Shown here: positions 51,795-61,332 of the stretch, in pieces | Numbering within the stretch: the first letter of the stretch is position 1 | Layout of the letters: every line of letters starts with the position of its first letter | Notes under the pieces: generated by a model | Told to the model about the DNA's origin: nothing | Database searches by the model: none | The model's input: the letters and a program-made list of their open reading frames with translations, nothing else | Origin: Flavobacterium muglaense | GTDB lineage: Bacteria; Bacteroidota; Bacteroidia; Flavobacteriales; Flavobacteriaceae | DNA: 64,000 nt | Assembly (NCBI RefSeq): GCF_014305155.1 | Contig: NZ_JACRUK010000004.1 | Location: forward strand, 98,116-162,115 | Direction: 5' to 3' | Made by a program: the position numbers and the translations under genes

Positions 51795-52347
51795 ATTTCT
51801 TAACTCGTTCTTCATTTTGTTGTACAAAAGCATCCCAACCGGTATAACTTTTAGTCCCAACGACTTTCCCTGAATTAAAAAAGTGACAAACGGCTGCTGC
51901 TAGTCCATCCGTTGAATCGAGATTTTTAGGTAATTCTTTTAGTCCCAATAGTTGCTGCAACATTTTGGCAACTTGCTCTTTGCTGGCATTTCCGTTTCCG
52001 GTAATAGCCATTTTAATTTTCTTAGGTTCATATTCCGTAATCGGAATATCTCTAGACAATCCTGCTGCCATAGCCACACCTTGTGCACGACCCAGCTTAA
52101 GCATCGACTGTACGTTTTTACCAAAGAAAGGCGCTTCAATCGCGATTTCATCAGGATGATGCGTATCAATCAACTCAATGGTGCGTTCAAAAATCCGTTT
52201 TAGTTTCATGTAATGGTCGTCCATTTTGTTCAACTGCAATTCATTCAACTGAATAAATTCCATTTTTTTATTGACGACTTTAATCAACCCAAAACCCATT
52301 ATAGTGGTTCCAGGGTCAATTCCTAATATGATGCGTTCGTTTGCCAA
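51793..52347 (-). CDS. ruvC: Holliday junction resolvase RuvC
   Basis: A 184-residue endonuclease. The acidic catalytic set is visible: D11 in ILGIDPGT, Glu in [14 protein letters not shown] (about residue 70) and the C-terminal Asp pair in [12 protein letters not shown] (about 143-148). It cuts Holliday junctions symmetrically together with RuvAB. Length is normal. It is upstream of the four-helix-bundle gene in the same direction. Confidence 0.96.
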   Translation of the reverse strand: MANERIILGIDPGTTIMGFGLIKVVNKKMEFIQLNELQLNKMDDHYMKLKRIFERTIELIDTHHPDEIAIEAPFFGKNVQSMLKLGRAQGVAMAAGLSRDIPITEYEPKKIKMAITGNGNASKEQVAKMLQQLLGLKELPKNLDSTDGLAAAVCHFFNSGKVVGTKSYTGWDAFVQQNEERVKK

Positions 52348-52370
52348 AAGATTTGTTTAAAATTAATTTA

Positions 52371-52750
52371 TTACACAGAGCTACACAAAGAAGACTCAGA
52401 GAATCACGAAGATATTGAAACCTATGGTAGTTACACAGAGATACTCAAAGTAAACCCGGAGAATCACGAAGAAAATTAAACTTTGCTCTCTCTTTGTGAA
52501 TCTTTGCGAAATGTTTCATTACACAGAACTTAGCAGCTACATAAAACAAATTAATCCCTCTGTGAATCTTTGCTCTCTCTTTGTAAATCTTTGCGAAACA
52601 TTTCACTACAAAAAACTCAACTAGACCTTAAAAGCGACACAAAACTATTTTAATCCCTCTGCGAATCTTTGCTCTCTTCGTGAATCTTTGCGAAATATTT
52701 CACTACACAAAACTAATTAATCCTTTTGCGAATCTTTGTGAAACACTTTT
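52371..52750. repeat. Cluster of degenerate CTTTGTGAATCTTTGCG-type repeats
   Basis: The 465-bp gap between ruvC and the next gene has no ORF. It holds two copies of a TTACACAGAG...GAATCACGAAG unit 60 bp apart (52371 and 52431), then at least four copies of GTGAATCTTTGCGAAA-TTTCA units on the opposite strand up to 52750. The two halves are loosely complementary, so a large foldback is possible. Confidence 0.65.
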
Positions 52751-52812
52751 TCTCACAGTGAGAAATCCACAGACAGGTCATTTTCACGATACTTTTTCCT
52801 TTCTTTGCACTC

Positions 52813-53784
52813 ATGATTTCAATTCCTCACAAAACTAAGCAATTCCTCGTACTTCTAATCAAAGTTTTGATTGTTGCTGGTGCCTTTTATTTTATTTACA
52901 ACCAGCTAGCCAATAACGATAAATTAGATTGGGTACAGTTTATGACCAAATTCAAAAAAAACCAATCGGTTGCAGGAATTGGTTTTATATTACTATTGAG
53001 CGTACTAAATCGTTATTTTGAGATTTTAAAATGGCAAAATCTAGCATCCTACATCAAACCCATTTCGGTTCTTGAAGCCACAAAACAAGTGCTTGCTGCA
53101 CTAACCGCAGGAATTTTTACGCCAAATGGCGTGGGTGAATATGCCGGAAAAGCATTGTATTATGAAAAACACGAAACCAAACAAGTCGTTTTCCTAAACT
53201 TAATTTGCAACGGAATCCAAATGGTGCTTACCATACTCATCGGACTGGTAGGTTTGTTCTATTTCAACATCCAATTCAATATTGTAGAAACCCAAACCGT
53301 TTTGTTGATTTTTGGCGTTTTAATTTTAGTGTTTGTTGTTTTATTTTCGATAAAAAAAATAGCGATCAAAGGCTATTCGATAGAAAAACTAATTCAGAAA
53401 ATCAACGAAATCCCAAAACGCATTCACCGTAAAAACATACTTTTGGGCAGTTGCCGTTATTTGGTTTTTTCGCATCAATACTATTTTTTGTTTTTAGCTT
53501 TTGATGTTGATTTACCTTACCTGACACTGATGTCAGCCGTGACTAGTGTTTATTTTCTAGCATCCTCATTACCTACTTTTCAATTTTTAGACTTTGCCGT
53601 TAAAGGCAGTGTAGCTATCTTTTTCTTTGGGATACTGGGCGTAAACGAGTGGATCGTTATTTTTGTATCCACGTTGATGTGGTTTCTAAATGTAGTTTTA
53701 CCTGTAGTTATAGGTAGTTATTACGTTCTTAATTTCAAGAGCCCATTAGCCCCCGAAAATTCAGCTACTCGCAAACACATTTAA
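52813..53784 (+). CDS. Lysylphosphatidylglycerol synthase TM-region (UPF0104) protein
   Basis: A 323-residue membrane protein with about eight helices and the UPF0104/LPG_synthase_TM pattern, such as LLSVLNRYFEILKWQNL, LTAGIFTPNGVGEYAGKALYYE (about 98-119) and YFLASSLPTFQFLDFAVKGS. It is the membrane half without the catalytic aminoacyltransferase part. Relatives occur next to glycosyltransferases. The next gene, four bases downstream, encodes such an enzyme, so a joint role in envelope lipid or glycan metabolism is likely. Confidence 0.85.
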   Translation: MISIPHKTKQFLVLLIKVLIVAGAFYFIYNQLANNDKLDWVQFMTKFKKNQSVAGIGFILLLSVLNRYFEILKWQNLASYIKPISVLEATKQVLAALTAGIFTPNGVGEYAGKALYYEKHETKQVVFLNLICNGIQMVLTILIGLVGLFYFNIQFNIVETQTVLLIFGVLILVFVVLFSIKKIAIKGYSIEKLIQKINEIPKRIHRKNILLGSCRYLVFSHQYYFLFLAFDVDLPYLTLMSAVTSVYFLASSLPTFQFLDFAVKGSVAIFFFGILGVNEWIVIFVSTLMWFLNVVLPVVIGSYYVLNFKSPLAPENSATRKHI

Positions 53785-53788
53785 ACTC

Positions 53789-54895
53789 ATGATTACAGTC
53801 GTTTTTACTTTTGTTTTCTGTATCTATATCGTGGCAATTGGCGCCCTTATTTATGGTTTTACAAAAGTAAAAAACTATGAAAGCATTGGCTTAAAGCCAA
53901 AAACTGCTTTTACTATTATTGTTCCGTTTCGGGATGAAGGAGATAACCTGCCTGTTTTACTAGAAAGCCTCTCTCAACTCAATTATCCCAATCATTTATT
54001 CGAAGTAATTCTAGTGGATGATGATTCCAAAAACAAGTATCAGCTCGCTAACTTCAGCTTTCAAGTTTCAGTAATAAATAACAATCGAGTTTCTAATTCG
54101 CCTAAAAAAGATGCGATTGTAACTGCAATGCATCAGGTCACAACAGATTGGATTATCACTACTGATGCAGATTGTGTGGTGCATAAAAACTGGCTTTTGA
54201 CCCTTGATAATTACATTCAAAATCAAAAGGTAAGTATGATTGCGGGAGCAGTGACTTATGATTGCAACAGTACTTTTTTACATCAGTTTCAGCAACTGGA
54301 CATGGCTAGTTTACAAGGAGCTACGATAGGGAGCTTTGGGATTGACAACGGTTTTATGTGTAATGGTGCCAACTTAGCGTATACCAAATCGCTATTTACA
54401 GCACTAAACGGTTTTGATGGAAATGACGGAATCGCCAGCGGAGATGATGTGTTTTTATTGCAAAAAGCAATTGCCTACGCACCCAATACAGTACATTATT
54501 TAAAAGCAGAAAGTACAATTGTATCTACAAAACCAGTAGACAATTGGACAACTTTGTTTTACCAACGTGTGCGCTGGGCATCAAAAACCAGTTCTTATCA
54601 AAGCACTTTTGGAAAAATACTGGCTATCGTTGTTTTTGGAGGAAATACATGCTGGATACTAACTTTATTCTATGTTTTTTTCAACTGGGATAAAGCCTTT
54701 TACTTATTGTTTTTTCTAGTGCTAAAAATGAACGTTGACTCCATTTTAATTCTGCAGTCCAATCGCTTTTTAAATAAAAACAGAGTATCTTACTTATTAT
54801 TAGGTAGCATCCTGTATCCGTTTTTTAGCGTAAGCGTTGCCTTATATTCTTTATTGGGTCAATACCAATGGAAAGGACGATCGTTTTCTAAGTAG
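53789..54895 (+). CDS. Membrane-bound family 2 glycosyltransferase
   Basis: A 368-residue protein with an N-terminal helix, a GT-A domain (FTIIVPFRDEGDNLPVLLESL, EVILVDDDS, the DxD-type TTDADC at about 125-130, and the RVRWASK segment near 265 that resembles the Q/RxxRW motif of processive enzymes) and two or three C-terminal helices. It lies four bases after the UPF0104 gene. The 3' end overlaps the convergent DUF4184 gene by eight bases. The product is unknown. Confidence 0.88.
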   Translation: MITVVFTFVFCIYIVAIGALIYGFTKVKNYESIGLKPKTAFTIIVPFRDEGDNLPVLLESLSQLNYPNHLFEVILVDDDSKNKYQLANFSFQVSVINNNRVSNSPKKDAIVTAMHQVTTDWIITTDADCVVHKNWLLTLDNYIQNQKVSMIAGAVTYDCNSTFLHQFQQLDMASLQGATIGSFGIDNGFMCNGANLAYTKSLFTALNGFDGNDGIASGDDVFLLQKAIAYAPNTVHYLKAESTIVSTKPVDNWTTLFYQRVRWASKTSSYQSTFGKILAIVVFGGNTCWILTLFYVFFNWDKAFYLLFFLVLKMNVDSILILQSNRFLNKNRVSYLLLGSILYPFFSVSVALYSLLGQYQWKGRSFSK

Positions 54896-55601
54896 CGGTT
54901 TTGTCCTTAAAAATAATTCCTGTTACTACAGTAGCCATAACGATTGGCGAAATAATACTCACAATTGCATTCCCTATTTTATTTAATTCGGTTCCAAAAT
55001 AAAACCGCATAATTAAAAAAACTACCGACAATAAAATTGCCACCAACCAATAACTTGAATTTATTTTTTGGACATTCACAGTTTCTTCTGGTTGCTGATA
55101 CAAGTACAACACCAGACCTAATAAACCAATAATTGAACTCAAATGTTGTGCAATTTTATAAACGGGTATGGTGTAAATTTCTAAATTAAAAAAAGAAAAT
55201 TGTTGCACTATAAGTCCATCCCAATGTGTCATGGAATCCCAAAAAATATGAGATAATGTCCCTATAAAAAAAGACAATAAAACCGTTGCAACATTATTTT
55301 TAAAATAGTCCAACCAATTTGATTGTCTTAACTCCTGCAATCTTTTTTGAAAAAATGCTGGTAAATTGTCAATAAGCGGCTTTTTAATGATTTGATGAAA
55401 TGCAAACATTACAATTAGGCCCAACGGAAAATCAATTAAAAAAACCCCTGGAAGGGTATGACTGATTTCGCTTTGCATTCGCATTCGGAAAAAATACTCC
55501 AAATCAGGCGACATAGCTCCTACAAACAAAGCTGTGGCTGATATTTTTTTGTTTTTAAAAAAAGGTAAAGCAAGTACGGAATGTGATAAAGTAAATGGCA
55601 T
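54888..55601 (-). CDS. DUF4184-family membrane protein
   Basis: A 237-residue membrane protein with the DUF4184 N-terminus PFTLSHSVLALPFF, then LFVGAMSPDLEYFF (about 26-39) and FFIGTLSHIFWDSMTHW (about 116-132); the His/Asp pairs resemble the metal-dependent YdjM/LexA-regulated membrane hydrolase group. Five or six helices are predicted. The function is unknown. It is the third gene of a leftward group with two small secreted proteins, beginning four bases after the lipoprotein stop. Confidence 0.85.
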   Translation of the reverse strand: MPFTLSHSVLALPFFKNKKISATALFVGAMSPDLEYFFRMRMQSEISHTLPGVFLIDFPLGLIVMFAFHQIIKKPLIDNLPAFFQKRLQELRQSNWLDYFKNNVATVLLSFFIGTLSHIFWDSMTHWDGLIVQQFSFFNLEIYTIPVYKIAQHLSSIIGLLGLVLYLYQQPEETVNVQKINSSYWLVAILLSVVFLIMRFYFGTELNKIGNAIVSIISPIVMATVVTGIIFKDKTAT

Positions 55602-55604
55602 TCT

Positions 55605-56081
55605 TTATTCTACTTTAAGAATTACTGGTAAAATAAATTGTGTTTTTACAGGAATTCCTCGTTTTATAGCTGGATGAACCGTTGGGAAATTGACTAGTCT
55701 TGCGTGCAAAATACTGTCGATTTTCACGGTATCATAAGCCACCGAATCTTTTGGAAACAGCGGTTCGAATTGCATTTTAGAATTGGGAAAAATAGTCACT
55801 CTTACTTCAATCGTATCCAGTTCAGGATAAAGAATAGAGAGCGTGTCCGTACTTAGTTTTTCTTGAATTAACTGCGTTAAATATTCAAAAAAACACTGTT
55901 GACGACTTGCTTTGTCCTCAATTTTATCGCAATCAACAAAAGACGGATATTCATCTACTTCTTTCCAGTTAATGGATTTCAATTCTTTTTGCAAGAGTTC
56001 CTTTTCCGAAGGCACTTGCTTTTCGAAATATTGGCAGGAAGCAAACAATAAGAATACTAAGAAAAGGGAGTAATGCTTCAA
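55605..56081 (-). CDS. Lipoprotein with TonB-C-like region
   Basis: A 158-residue protein. A lipoprotein signal (SLFLVFLLFASC, Cys at about 16) is followed by a helical segment with a conserved-looking Cys pair (VDCDKIEDKASRQQCFFEYL) and a C-terminal beta segment resembling TonB-C (VRVTIFPNSKMQF, NFPTVHPAIKRGIPVKTQFILPVIL). I start at TTG 56081, which gives a compact signal peptide; TTG 56123 is the alternative. It is probably an envelope protein of the energy-transducer-like group common in flavobacteria. Confidence 0.65.
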   Translation of the reverse strand: MKHYSLFLVFLLFASCQYFEKQVPSEKELLQKELKSINWKEVDEYPSFVDCDKIEDKASRQQCFFEYLTQLIQEKLSTDTLSILYPELDTIEVRVTIFPNSKMQFEPLFPKDSVAYDTVKIDSILHARLVNFPTVHPAIKRGIPVKTQFILPVILKVE

Positions 56082-56126
56082 TGTATCGTTTTTGAATTTG
56101 ACTAATTTTTTATAAAAATACAATTA

Positions 56127-56507
56127 TTATTTATGTGTCGCTTTGGAAAGCAGATAATCTTCGTAGCTTTCGTTAAACCATTTCTTTTTATTGGTCTCGG
56201 CAATTTCTTTTTCTTTTGGATACAAGATTGCTAATCGGTCCGAGAAAGTAGCTATTTTAATCGTATAAGTATAGAATGCTTCTTTTGTTAAGAGTTCTGT
56301 TTTACTTCCTTTTTTATTGGTAAACTCAAAAAAAAGTGTGTCAAAATCTTTCATCGAATAATTCATAACGCTTTTTTTATTTTCGTTGTATATTCGTTCT
56401 TTTAAAATATCATCTGCAGACATCTTTTTTTTATTCTGAGCAAATAGTATCTGAAAAGAAGCACTAAAAAACAGTACGACACCGAATATTAAAGTTATTT
56501 TTCTCAT
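56127..56507 (-). CDS. Small secreted protein of unknown function
   Basis: A 126-residue protein with a signal peptide (ITLIFGVVLFFSASFQILFAQ) and a short, charged mature part (ADDILKERIYNENKKSVMNY, ending in SYEDYLLSKATHK). There is no known domain. I start at ATG 56507; an ATG four codons upstream is also possible. It is the first gene of the leftward set with the lipoprotein and DUF4184 protein. Confidence 0.65.
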   Translation of the reverse strand: MRKITLIFGVVLFFSASFQILFAQNKKKMSADDILKERIYNENKKSVMNYSMKDFDTLFFEFTNKKGSKTELLTKEAFYTYTIKIATFSDRLAILYPKEKEIAETNKKKWFNESYEDYLLSKATHK

Positions 56508-56567
56508 ATTCGTAAACATAATAAAAATCTATTGTTGTAGCATTAAAAATACTAAAAAATTTAATTT

Positions 56568-57071
56568 ATGGACCTCATTCTTTTACTTATTGGTTTCCTC
56601 TGTATGCTTGCGGGAATAGCTGGGAGTTTCCTGCCTGCCATCCCGGGTCTACCTTTAAGTTGGTTTGGCTTAGTCTTGCTATATGCAACAAATACTGTTC
56701 CAACAAACTACTGGATTTTAGGAATCACTTTGATCATTACCGTTATTATCTCAGTTTTGGATTATTTCATTCCCGCCCAAGGCGCTAAAAAATTTGGAGG
56801 AAGCTCCTACGGAATTTGGGGAACAAATATTGGCTTAATCATTGGCCTACTATCTCCTCTCCCATTTGGTTTTTTAACCGGTGCCTTTGTAGGTGCGTTA
56901 ATAGGAGAACTAGTTTTTGATGCTACAAATCACAAACGCGCTTTAAGAGCTGCTACAGGTTCCTTTATCGGTTTCCTAGCGTCGACCTTTATACAATTCT
57001 TCGTATGTTGCCTGTTTTTAGGGTTGTTTATTAGCATTGTTTGGCAAAATAAAGCAGGGTTGTTTTTATAA
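56568..57071 (+). CDS. DUF456-family membrane protein
   Basis: A 167-residue membrane protein with DUF456 hallmarks: GFLCMLAGIAGSFLPAIPGLPLSWFGLVL at the N-terminus (core PAIPGLPLSWFG) and GGSSYGIWGTNIGLIIG (about 85-101), then GALIGELVF and repeated glycine-rich helices. The function is unknown. It is divergent from the small secreted protein gene and ends at a hairpin shared with the convergent metalloprotease gene. Confidence 0.88.
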   Translation: MDLILLLIGFLCMLAGIAGSFLPAIPGLPLSWFGLVLLYATNTVPTNYWILGITLIITVIISVLDYFIPAQGAKKFGGSSYGIWGTNIGLIIGLLSPLPFGFLTGAFVGALIGELVFDATNHKRALRAATGSFIGFLASTFIQFFVCCLFLGLFISIVWQNKAGLFL

Positions 57072-57074
57072 AAA

Positions 57075-57104
57075 AACGCCTATTCAAGAACATGAATAGG
57101 CGTT
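57075..57104. terminator. Bidirectional terminator
   Basis: A perfect 12-bp stem (arm AACGCCTATTCA, 6-nt loop) with an A-run on the left, giving a T-run for the leftward metalloprotease transcript. Confidence 0.8.
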
Positions 57105-57127
57105 GATATGAGGTGTAAAACAACTAA

Positions 57128-59389
57128 TTACTTCACGATAATTCTTTTTACTTCTTTCTTGCTACCATTTTCTACAGTCACAAAATAGATTCCGCTTTGT
57201 ACATTTTTAACTTGAATAGGTTGATTAAAGTTAGTCGCATTTTTCTTGTACGTATTCGCATAAATCTTTTTTCCTAATGCGTCATTAACCAAAACCTTCA
57301 CATCACTATCTTCATCCGAAGAGAAAGAGATTGTAAAATTCCCATCATTGAACGCTGGGTAAATACCAAAACTTTCTAAACCAAATTTCACTGTTGCCAA
57401 TGAAGTTGTTATAGCAAAATCAGTTGCGTTTACAGCATAATAAATATTTGCAATTGGCTTAATCATTAATCTACAAGTCGTTGATGCAATATTTGGAATC
57501 ACAACAGAAGCTGTTCCATTATTGGGTACAGAAGCAGCAACAGTAGTTGTAAAAGTTTTCCCTCCATCGGTAGACAATAGAATCGTCACATTAGCTGATC
57601 CATCAAGTGTTGCCGTATTATTCACATCCCAAGTAATAGTTTGGGTAGTTCCACCCGTATAGGTAATAGCAGATGTGTTTTGAGACGTTACTACAAATGG
57701 ACCTGCAGTTGTCACCACACTTACTTTCATTAAATCCGAATTAGTTTGACCTTCTGTTGCATGATTGTCTCTAGCTGTAAATGCAAAATTCAAATCTCTA
57801 GCTACATTTGAAACCGATTCCCAATTGGTTGGAGTTGTTAATTGACCCAAAATTACACTAGCCAATTGTGGCATGTATCGCACAGGAGAGCTAGAAGGTT
57901 CCTGAATTCTAAAAGTTGGCCCAACTAATTTAGTATCTAATGTTCTACTTAAATCCCCTATTGTGGCAGCTGTACTCACATCATTTTGCTCCCAACTGTA
58001 AGTCAAAACATCTGTCGCATCAGCATCCGTGGCTGTTCCTGTCAAAACGAAAGCAGTCCCCTTAGGAATAGTAAAATCGGCTCCCGCATCTACAACAGGT
58101 GCCGAGTTAGTAGTTGTAACTGAAACCGGACAGGTCTTAGTCGCTAAATTTTCTTGTACTTGCTTGATGCTTACGTAAGTAAAATTTCGCATATTATGCG
58201 GCTGAACATCCCAGTTTGTAACACCTGCATATCCCATAGTTGTACATCCACTTCCAGGTTCTACTTGCACACCCGAACCTTCAAATTCATAACTAAAGGT
58301 ATGGTTTGCACCAAATTGATGTCCGAACTCATGAGCTGCAAAGTCAAAATCAAATACATCTCCAGATGGAGCTGCTGTTTCACTTTCTGGTGACGTATAA
58401 CCAGATCCTTTATTTAAATCGGTTAAATTAGTAACATCATCGTCGGTACATACACAACCGATACAACCTGCATTTCCACCACCACCCGTTTTACAAAACA
58501 CATGACCCACGTCATACGCTCCGTTACCAATACGAGTGGACAGCATATTTTGCACTTCCGTATTCCAAACTTCATTTTTAGTACCTACATCCCCGTTAGA
58601 AAAAGGATCCGTAGCAGCATTTAAGTAAATTAATTGGTCATTATTAGCTATTAAATTCATGTGCGCCGCAAAGTCTCTTTCAAAGATCGCATTAATACGC
58701 GTTAGAGAAGCATTCATTCCAGCTAAAGCTAAAGCAACAGTTCCCCCAAAATGTGCCGCATACTCTCCATTACAACTTAATGCTAAGCGAAGTGTTTTAT
58801 ACGATTTATTGCTAGCAGTGCTTTTGCCAGTAATTGAAGTTTTCTGGCTCACTACCTTTGTATCTGGAGTTGTGCATAGATACCCTTGACGCGCTGCACT
58901 ATCTATATTCGAATCAAAAACAACATAAGTACTGTTTTGATTGTCGTACATTTCTACAAACTCCATTTGGTTATCAGCCCTAAAAACAACAGTTTGCAAC
59001 CCTAAAGCCGACAAACTAAAATGTACCCTAGCATTTTTATCGGTTTTTCCTTGACCTACATACGATCTAATATCTGGATATTTAGCTTGCAATACTGGAT
59101 CAAGATTAGAATTTTCAGTCACAAGATACATATCTAAACCCCCTTTTAAATTGGGAATACCTACCTCAGCAGGAGTTACTTTTACTGATTTTCCACTAAG
59201 ATTATTCAACTTCTGTTTTAAAACCACAGCATCTAGCGTAAAATATTTCCCTGTATTTCTAGCCTTGTTTTTTCTAGCCAACAGTTCTGATTTACCAAGC
59301 TTAACCTCGTTCCAATACGAACTGTTTTGACTTTGTATTTGTCCAAAAAAAGACAAAAAAACGATCGTCATAAGTAAAGTTTTTCCCAT
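57128..59389 (-). CDS. Reprolysin-like zinc metalloprotease with T9SS sorting domain
   Basis: A 753-residue secreted protein: signal peptide (LLMTIVFLSFFGQIQSQ), propeptide-like region to about 190, an M12B-like metalloprotease domain with zinc motif HEFGHQFGANH at residues 353-363 and the methionine turn region TMGYAG, an Ig/PKD-like middle (VDAGADFTIPKGTAFVLTG), and a T9SS type A C-terminal sorting domain (GIYPAFNDGNFTISF through KEVKRIIVK). It is exported across the outer membrane by type IX secretion and probably degrades extracellular proteins. Confidence 0.92.
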   Translation of the reverse strand: MGKTLLMTIVFLSFFGQIQSQNSSYWNEVKLGKSELLARKNKARNTGKYFTLDAVVLKQKLNNLSGKSVKVTPAEVGIPNLKGGLDMYLVTENSNLDPVLQAKYPDIRSYVGQGKTDKNARVHFSLSALGLQTVVFRADNQMEFVEMYDNQNSTYVVFDSNIDSAARQGYLCTTPDTKVVSQKTSITGKSTASNKSYKTLRLALSCNGEYAAHFGGTVALALAGMNASLTRINAIFERDFAAHMNLIANNDQLIYLNAATDPFSNGDVGTKNEVWNTEVQNMLSTRIGNGAYDVGHVFCKTGGGGNAGCIGCVCTDDDVTNLTDLNKGSGYTSPESETAAPSGDVFDFDFAAHEFGHQFGANHTFSYEFEGSGVQVEPGSGCTTMGYAGVTNWDVQPHNMRNFTYVSIKQVQENLATKTCPVSVTTTNSAPVVDAGADFTIPKGTAFVLTGTATDADATDVLTYSWEQNDVSTAATIGDLSRTLDTKLVGPTFRIQEPSSSPVRYMPQLASVILGQLTTPTNWESVSNVARDLNFAFTARDNHATEGQTNSDLMKVSVVTTAGPFVVTSQNTSAITYTGGTTQTITWDVNNTATLDGSANVTILLSTDGGKTFTTTVAASVPNNGTASVVIPNIASTTCRLMIKPIANIYYAVNATDFAITTSLATVKFGLESFGIYPAFNDGNFTISFSSDEDSDVKVLVNDALGKKIYANTYKKNATNFNQPIQVKNVQSGIYFVTVENGSKKEVKRIIVK

Positions 59390-59538
59390 ATCCCCAATAG
59401 TTTTAAATTTTAATATATAAGTTTGTAAACATAACTCAAACTACCTAACCACTTCATTTTAAAAGGGGGACAGTTTGGGGTACAAATTTTAGACAACAGT
59501 AAACCGAAGTCTTTACAACCCTCAAAAGTTACAATACA

Positions 59539-61053
59539 ATGCGATTAGTCTTATTTATATTTGCCCTGTTTTTTTCGAATCTTACCCAATCACAAACCTA
59601 CTTTAAAACAGCTTTAAACAAAGCCGATCCAGTAGTAAATAAAACTCAGAGCACTACTTCAGAAAAGATAAAAATTCACAAAATATTTTTACAGAAAGCA
59701 ATTAGTAATCAAAACAAAACAAATGAATTATATGGCTATCTCTATTTGCTTGCCGATTATTTCGACTCATCGAATTATGTAATGACTAGTAACTACTACC
59801 TAAAAGCAGAAATTCTTGTTACTAAACATAAAAATCCAAGTTGGGAAGCCGCTTTAAATTTAAAAAAGGTTTTAATTCTAGCCATAAAAAATAACCCAAA
59901 AGGGAAGCTTAATCAATTACAAAAAGCATATCAAAAAAGCAAAGCTGCCAAAGACAGCATTTATATGGGCGAGAGTCTGGAACAAATGAGCGCTACTTAT
60001 GGAGAAATGGATCAATACGAAAAAGCCGAATACTATTTCCAACTCGCACTTCCCTTAATTAAAAAATTTGACACGAAACAATACTTAGGCATTGCCTACA
60101 ACAATTACAGCAACCTAAAAAGCTACGAAGGCCAACCTACCAAGGCACTAGCCTACATAAATTCTGCTATAACCATCACTCAAGAAACAAATGATCCGTA
60201 TACAGGAATGATGTACCGATTAAACAAAGGAGCTGTTCTGAAAGAATTAAAACTTTTTAAAGATGCCGAAACACTGTTAAAAGCTTGCGAAAAAACAAAC
60301 GTAAAAAATGATTGGAAAGAACGTTTAACACACAACTACATTGGACTAGCTGATTTATATGAGCAATGGGGCGACTACAAATCATCACTACTTTATTATC
60401 AAAAACACTACGAAGAAAAAGAAATCTTAAATGGTAAAGAAGTAAGACTCAAAATCGCTGATTTAGAAGACCAAAACCTAAAAAACGAAAGAGAAATAGA
60501 ATTAAAGGACAACCAGATCAGTATTATTAATTACAAAAGAAAAATTGATCAACTTGTTTTAGTCACGATCATAATACTATTAACACTACTTGGCACCTTA
60601 TACTTTTGGAAAAAACAAAAAAAGCAAACAAAAGCTGAATTCGAAGAAAAACTTAGCGACTTAAAGAAACTAACTCATTTGTTGATTTCAAAAAATAATG
60701 CATTGTTGAATCAAAAAAACACAACTACTGAAACCACAACTGACGAACACGTTAATGAATATGACAATCTATTGATAAAAAAGATTTTGACAGATTCAGA
60801 CTGGCTTTCTTTTAAAACGTACTTTGAAAAAGCATACCCAAATTTCATCAATCGTATCAGAAGTACCTATCCGCAGATAACGGCAGCTGAGGAACGTTTA
60901 TTTTTATGCTTAAAACTAAACCTAAACAACAAAGAAGTAGCATCTATACTAGGTATATCAAATGAAGGGGTAAAAAAGAGCCGCAATAGACTTAGAAAAA
61001 GAATTGACCTCAACGCTGCTGAAAAGTTGAATGACTACGTTCGTACCTTTTAA
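59539..61053 (+). CDS. TPR sensor-regulator with LuxR-like C-terminal HTH
   Basis: A 504-residue protein: signal peptide (LVLFIFALFFSNLTQSQ), TPR repeats to about 300 (YEKAEYYFQLALPLI, GDYKSSLLYYQKHYEE), a coiled-coil, one membrane helix (LVLVTIIILLTLLGTLYFW, about 336-354) and a cytosolic C-terminal helix-turn-helix (ITAAEERLFLCLKLNLNNKEVASILGISNEGVKKSRNRLRKR in short form). Periplasmic TPRs joined to a cytosolic HTH suggest one-component transmembrane signalling. It is divergent from the metalloprotease gene, a possible target. Confidence 0.85.
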   Translation: MRLVLFIFALFFSNLTQSQTYFKTALNKADPVVNKTQSTTSEKIKIHKIFLQKAISNQNKTNELYGYLYLLADYFDSSNYVMTSNYYLKAEILVTKHKNPSWEAALNLKKVLILAIKNNPKGKLNQLQKAYQKSKAAKDSIYMGESLEQMSATYGEMDQYEKAEYYFQLALPLIKKFDTKQYLGIAYNNYSNLKSYEGQPTKALAYINSAITITQETNDPYTGMMYRLNKGAVLKELKLFKDAETLLKACEKTNVKNDWKERLTHNYIGLADLYEQWGDYKSSLLYYQKHYEEKEILNGKEVRLKIADLEDQNLKNEREIELKDNQISIINYKRKIDQLVLVTIIILLTLLGTLYFWKKQKKQTKAEFEEKLSDLKKLTHLLISKNNALLNQKNTTTETTTDEHVNEYDNLLIKKILTDSDWLSFKTYFEKAYPNFINRIRSTYPQITAAEERLFLCLKLNLNNKEVASILGISNEGVKKSRNRLRKRIDLNAAEKLNDYVRTF

Positions 61054-61204
61054 CAGTGGTACACAAACTTCAAAACCTTCCTAAAATCAAAAAAGCCATT
61101 CACCGAGGTGAAAAGCCTTTCATTGGTCTAACTACTAAACCGTGGTCAGCTTACAAAGGCTAACCAAACAACACAACTAATCTTAAAAACCTTTATGGGG
61201 CAAA

Positions 61205-61230
61205 AAAGCCTTTCTGTTACGAAAGGCTTT
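61205..61230 (-). terminator. Terminator of tRNA-Asp copy 1
   Basis: Arms AAAGCCTTTC and GAAAGGCTTT with a 6-nt loop; leftward transcript ends in T6. Confidence 0.75.
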
Positions 61231-61240
61231 CCCCAATATG

Positions 61241-61314
61241 CGGTCTGGACGGGACTCGAACCCGCGACCCCCTGCGTGACAGGCAGGTATTCTAACCAAC
61301 TGAACTACCAGACC
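61241..61314 (-). tRNA. tRNA-Asp (anticodon GTC), copy 1
   Basis: On the minus strand the acceptor stem GGTCTGG pairs with CCAGACC, discriminator G, D-arm GTTCAGTTGGTTAGAAT, anticodon arm CCTGC-CTGTCAC-GCAGG with anticodon GTC, T-arm CGGGTTCGAGTCCCG. 74 nt; CCA is not encoded. Confidence 0.96.
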
Positions 61315-61332
61315 CACTCATTATTGCGGTGG

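Noticed and set aside
52371..52750. Possible CRISPR array in the repeat cluster
   Set aside because: Repeat units vary in sequence, spacing and strand, there are no uniform spacers, and no cas gene lies in the window.
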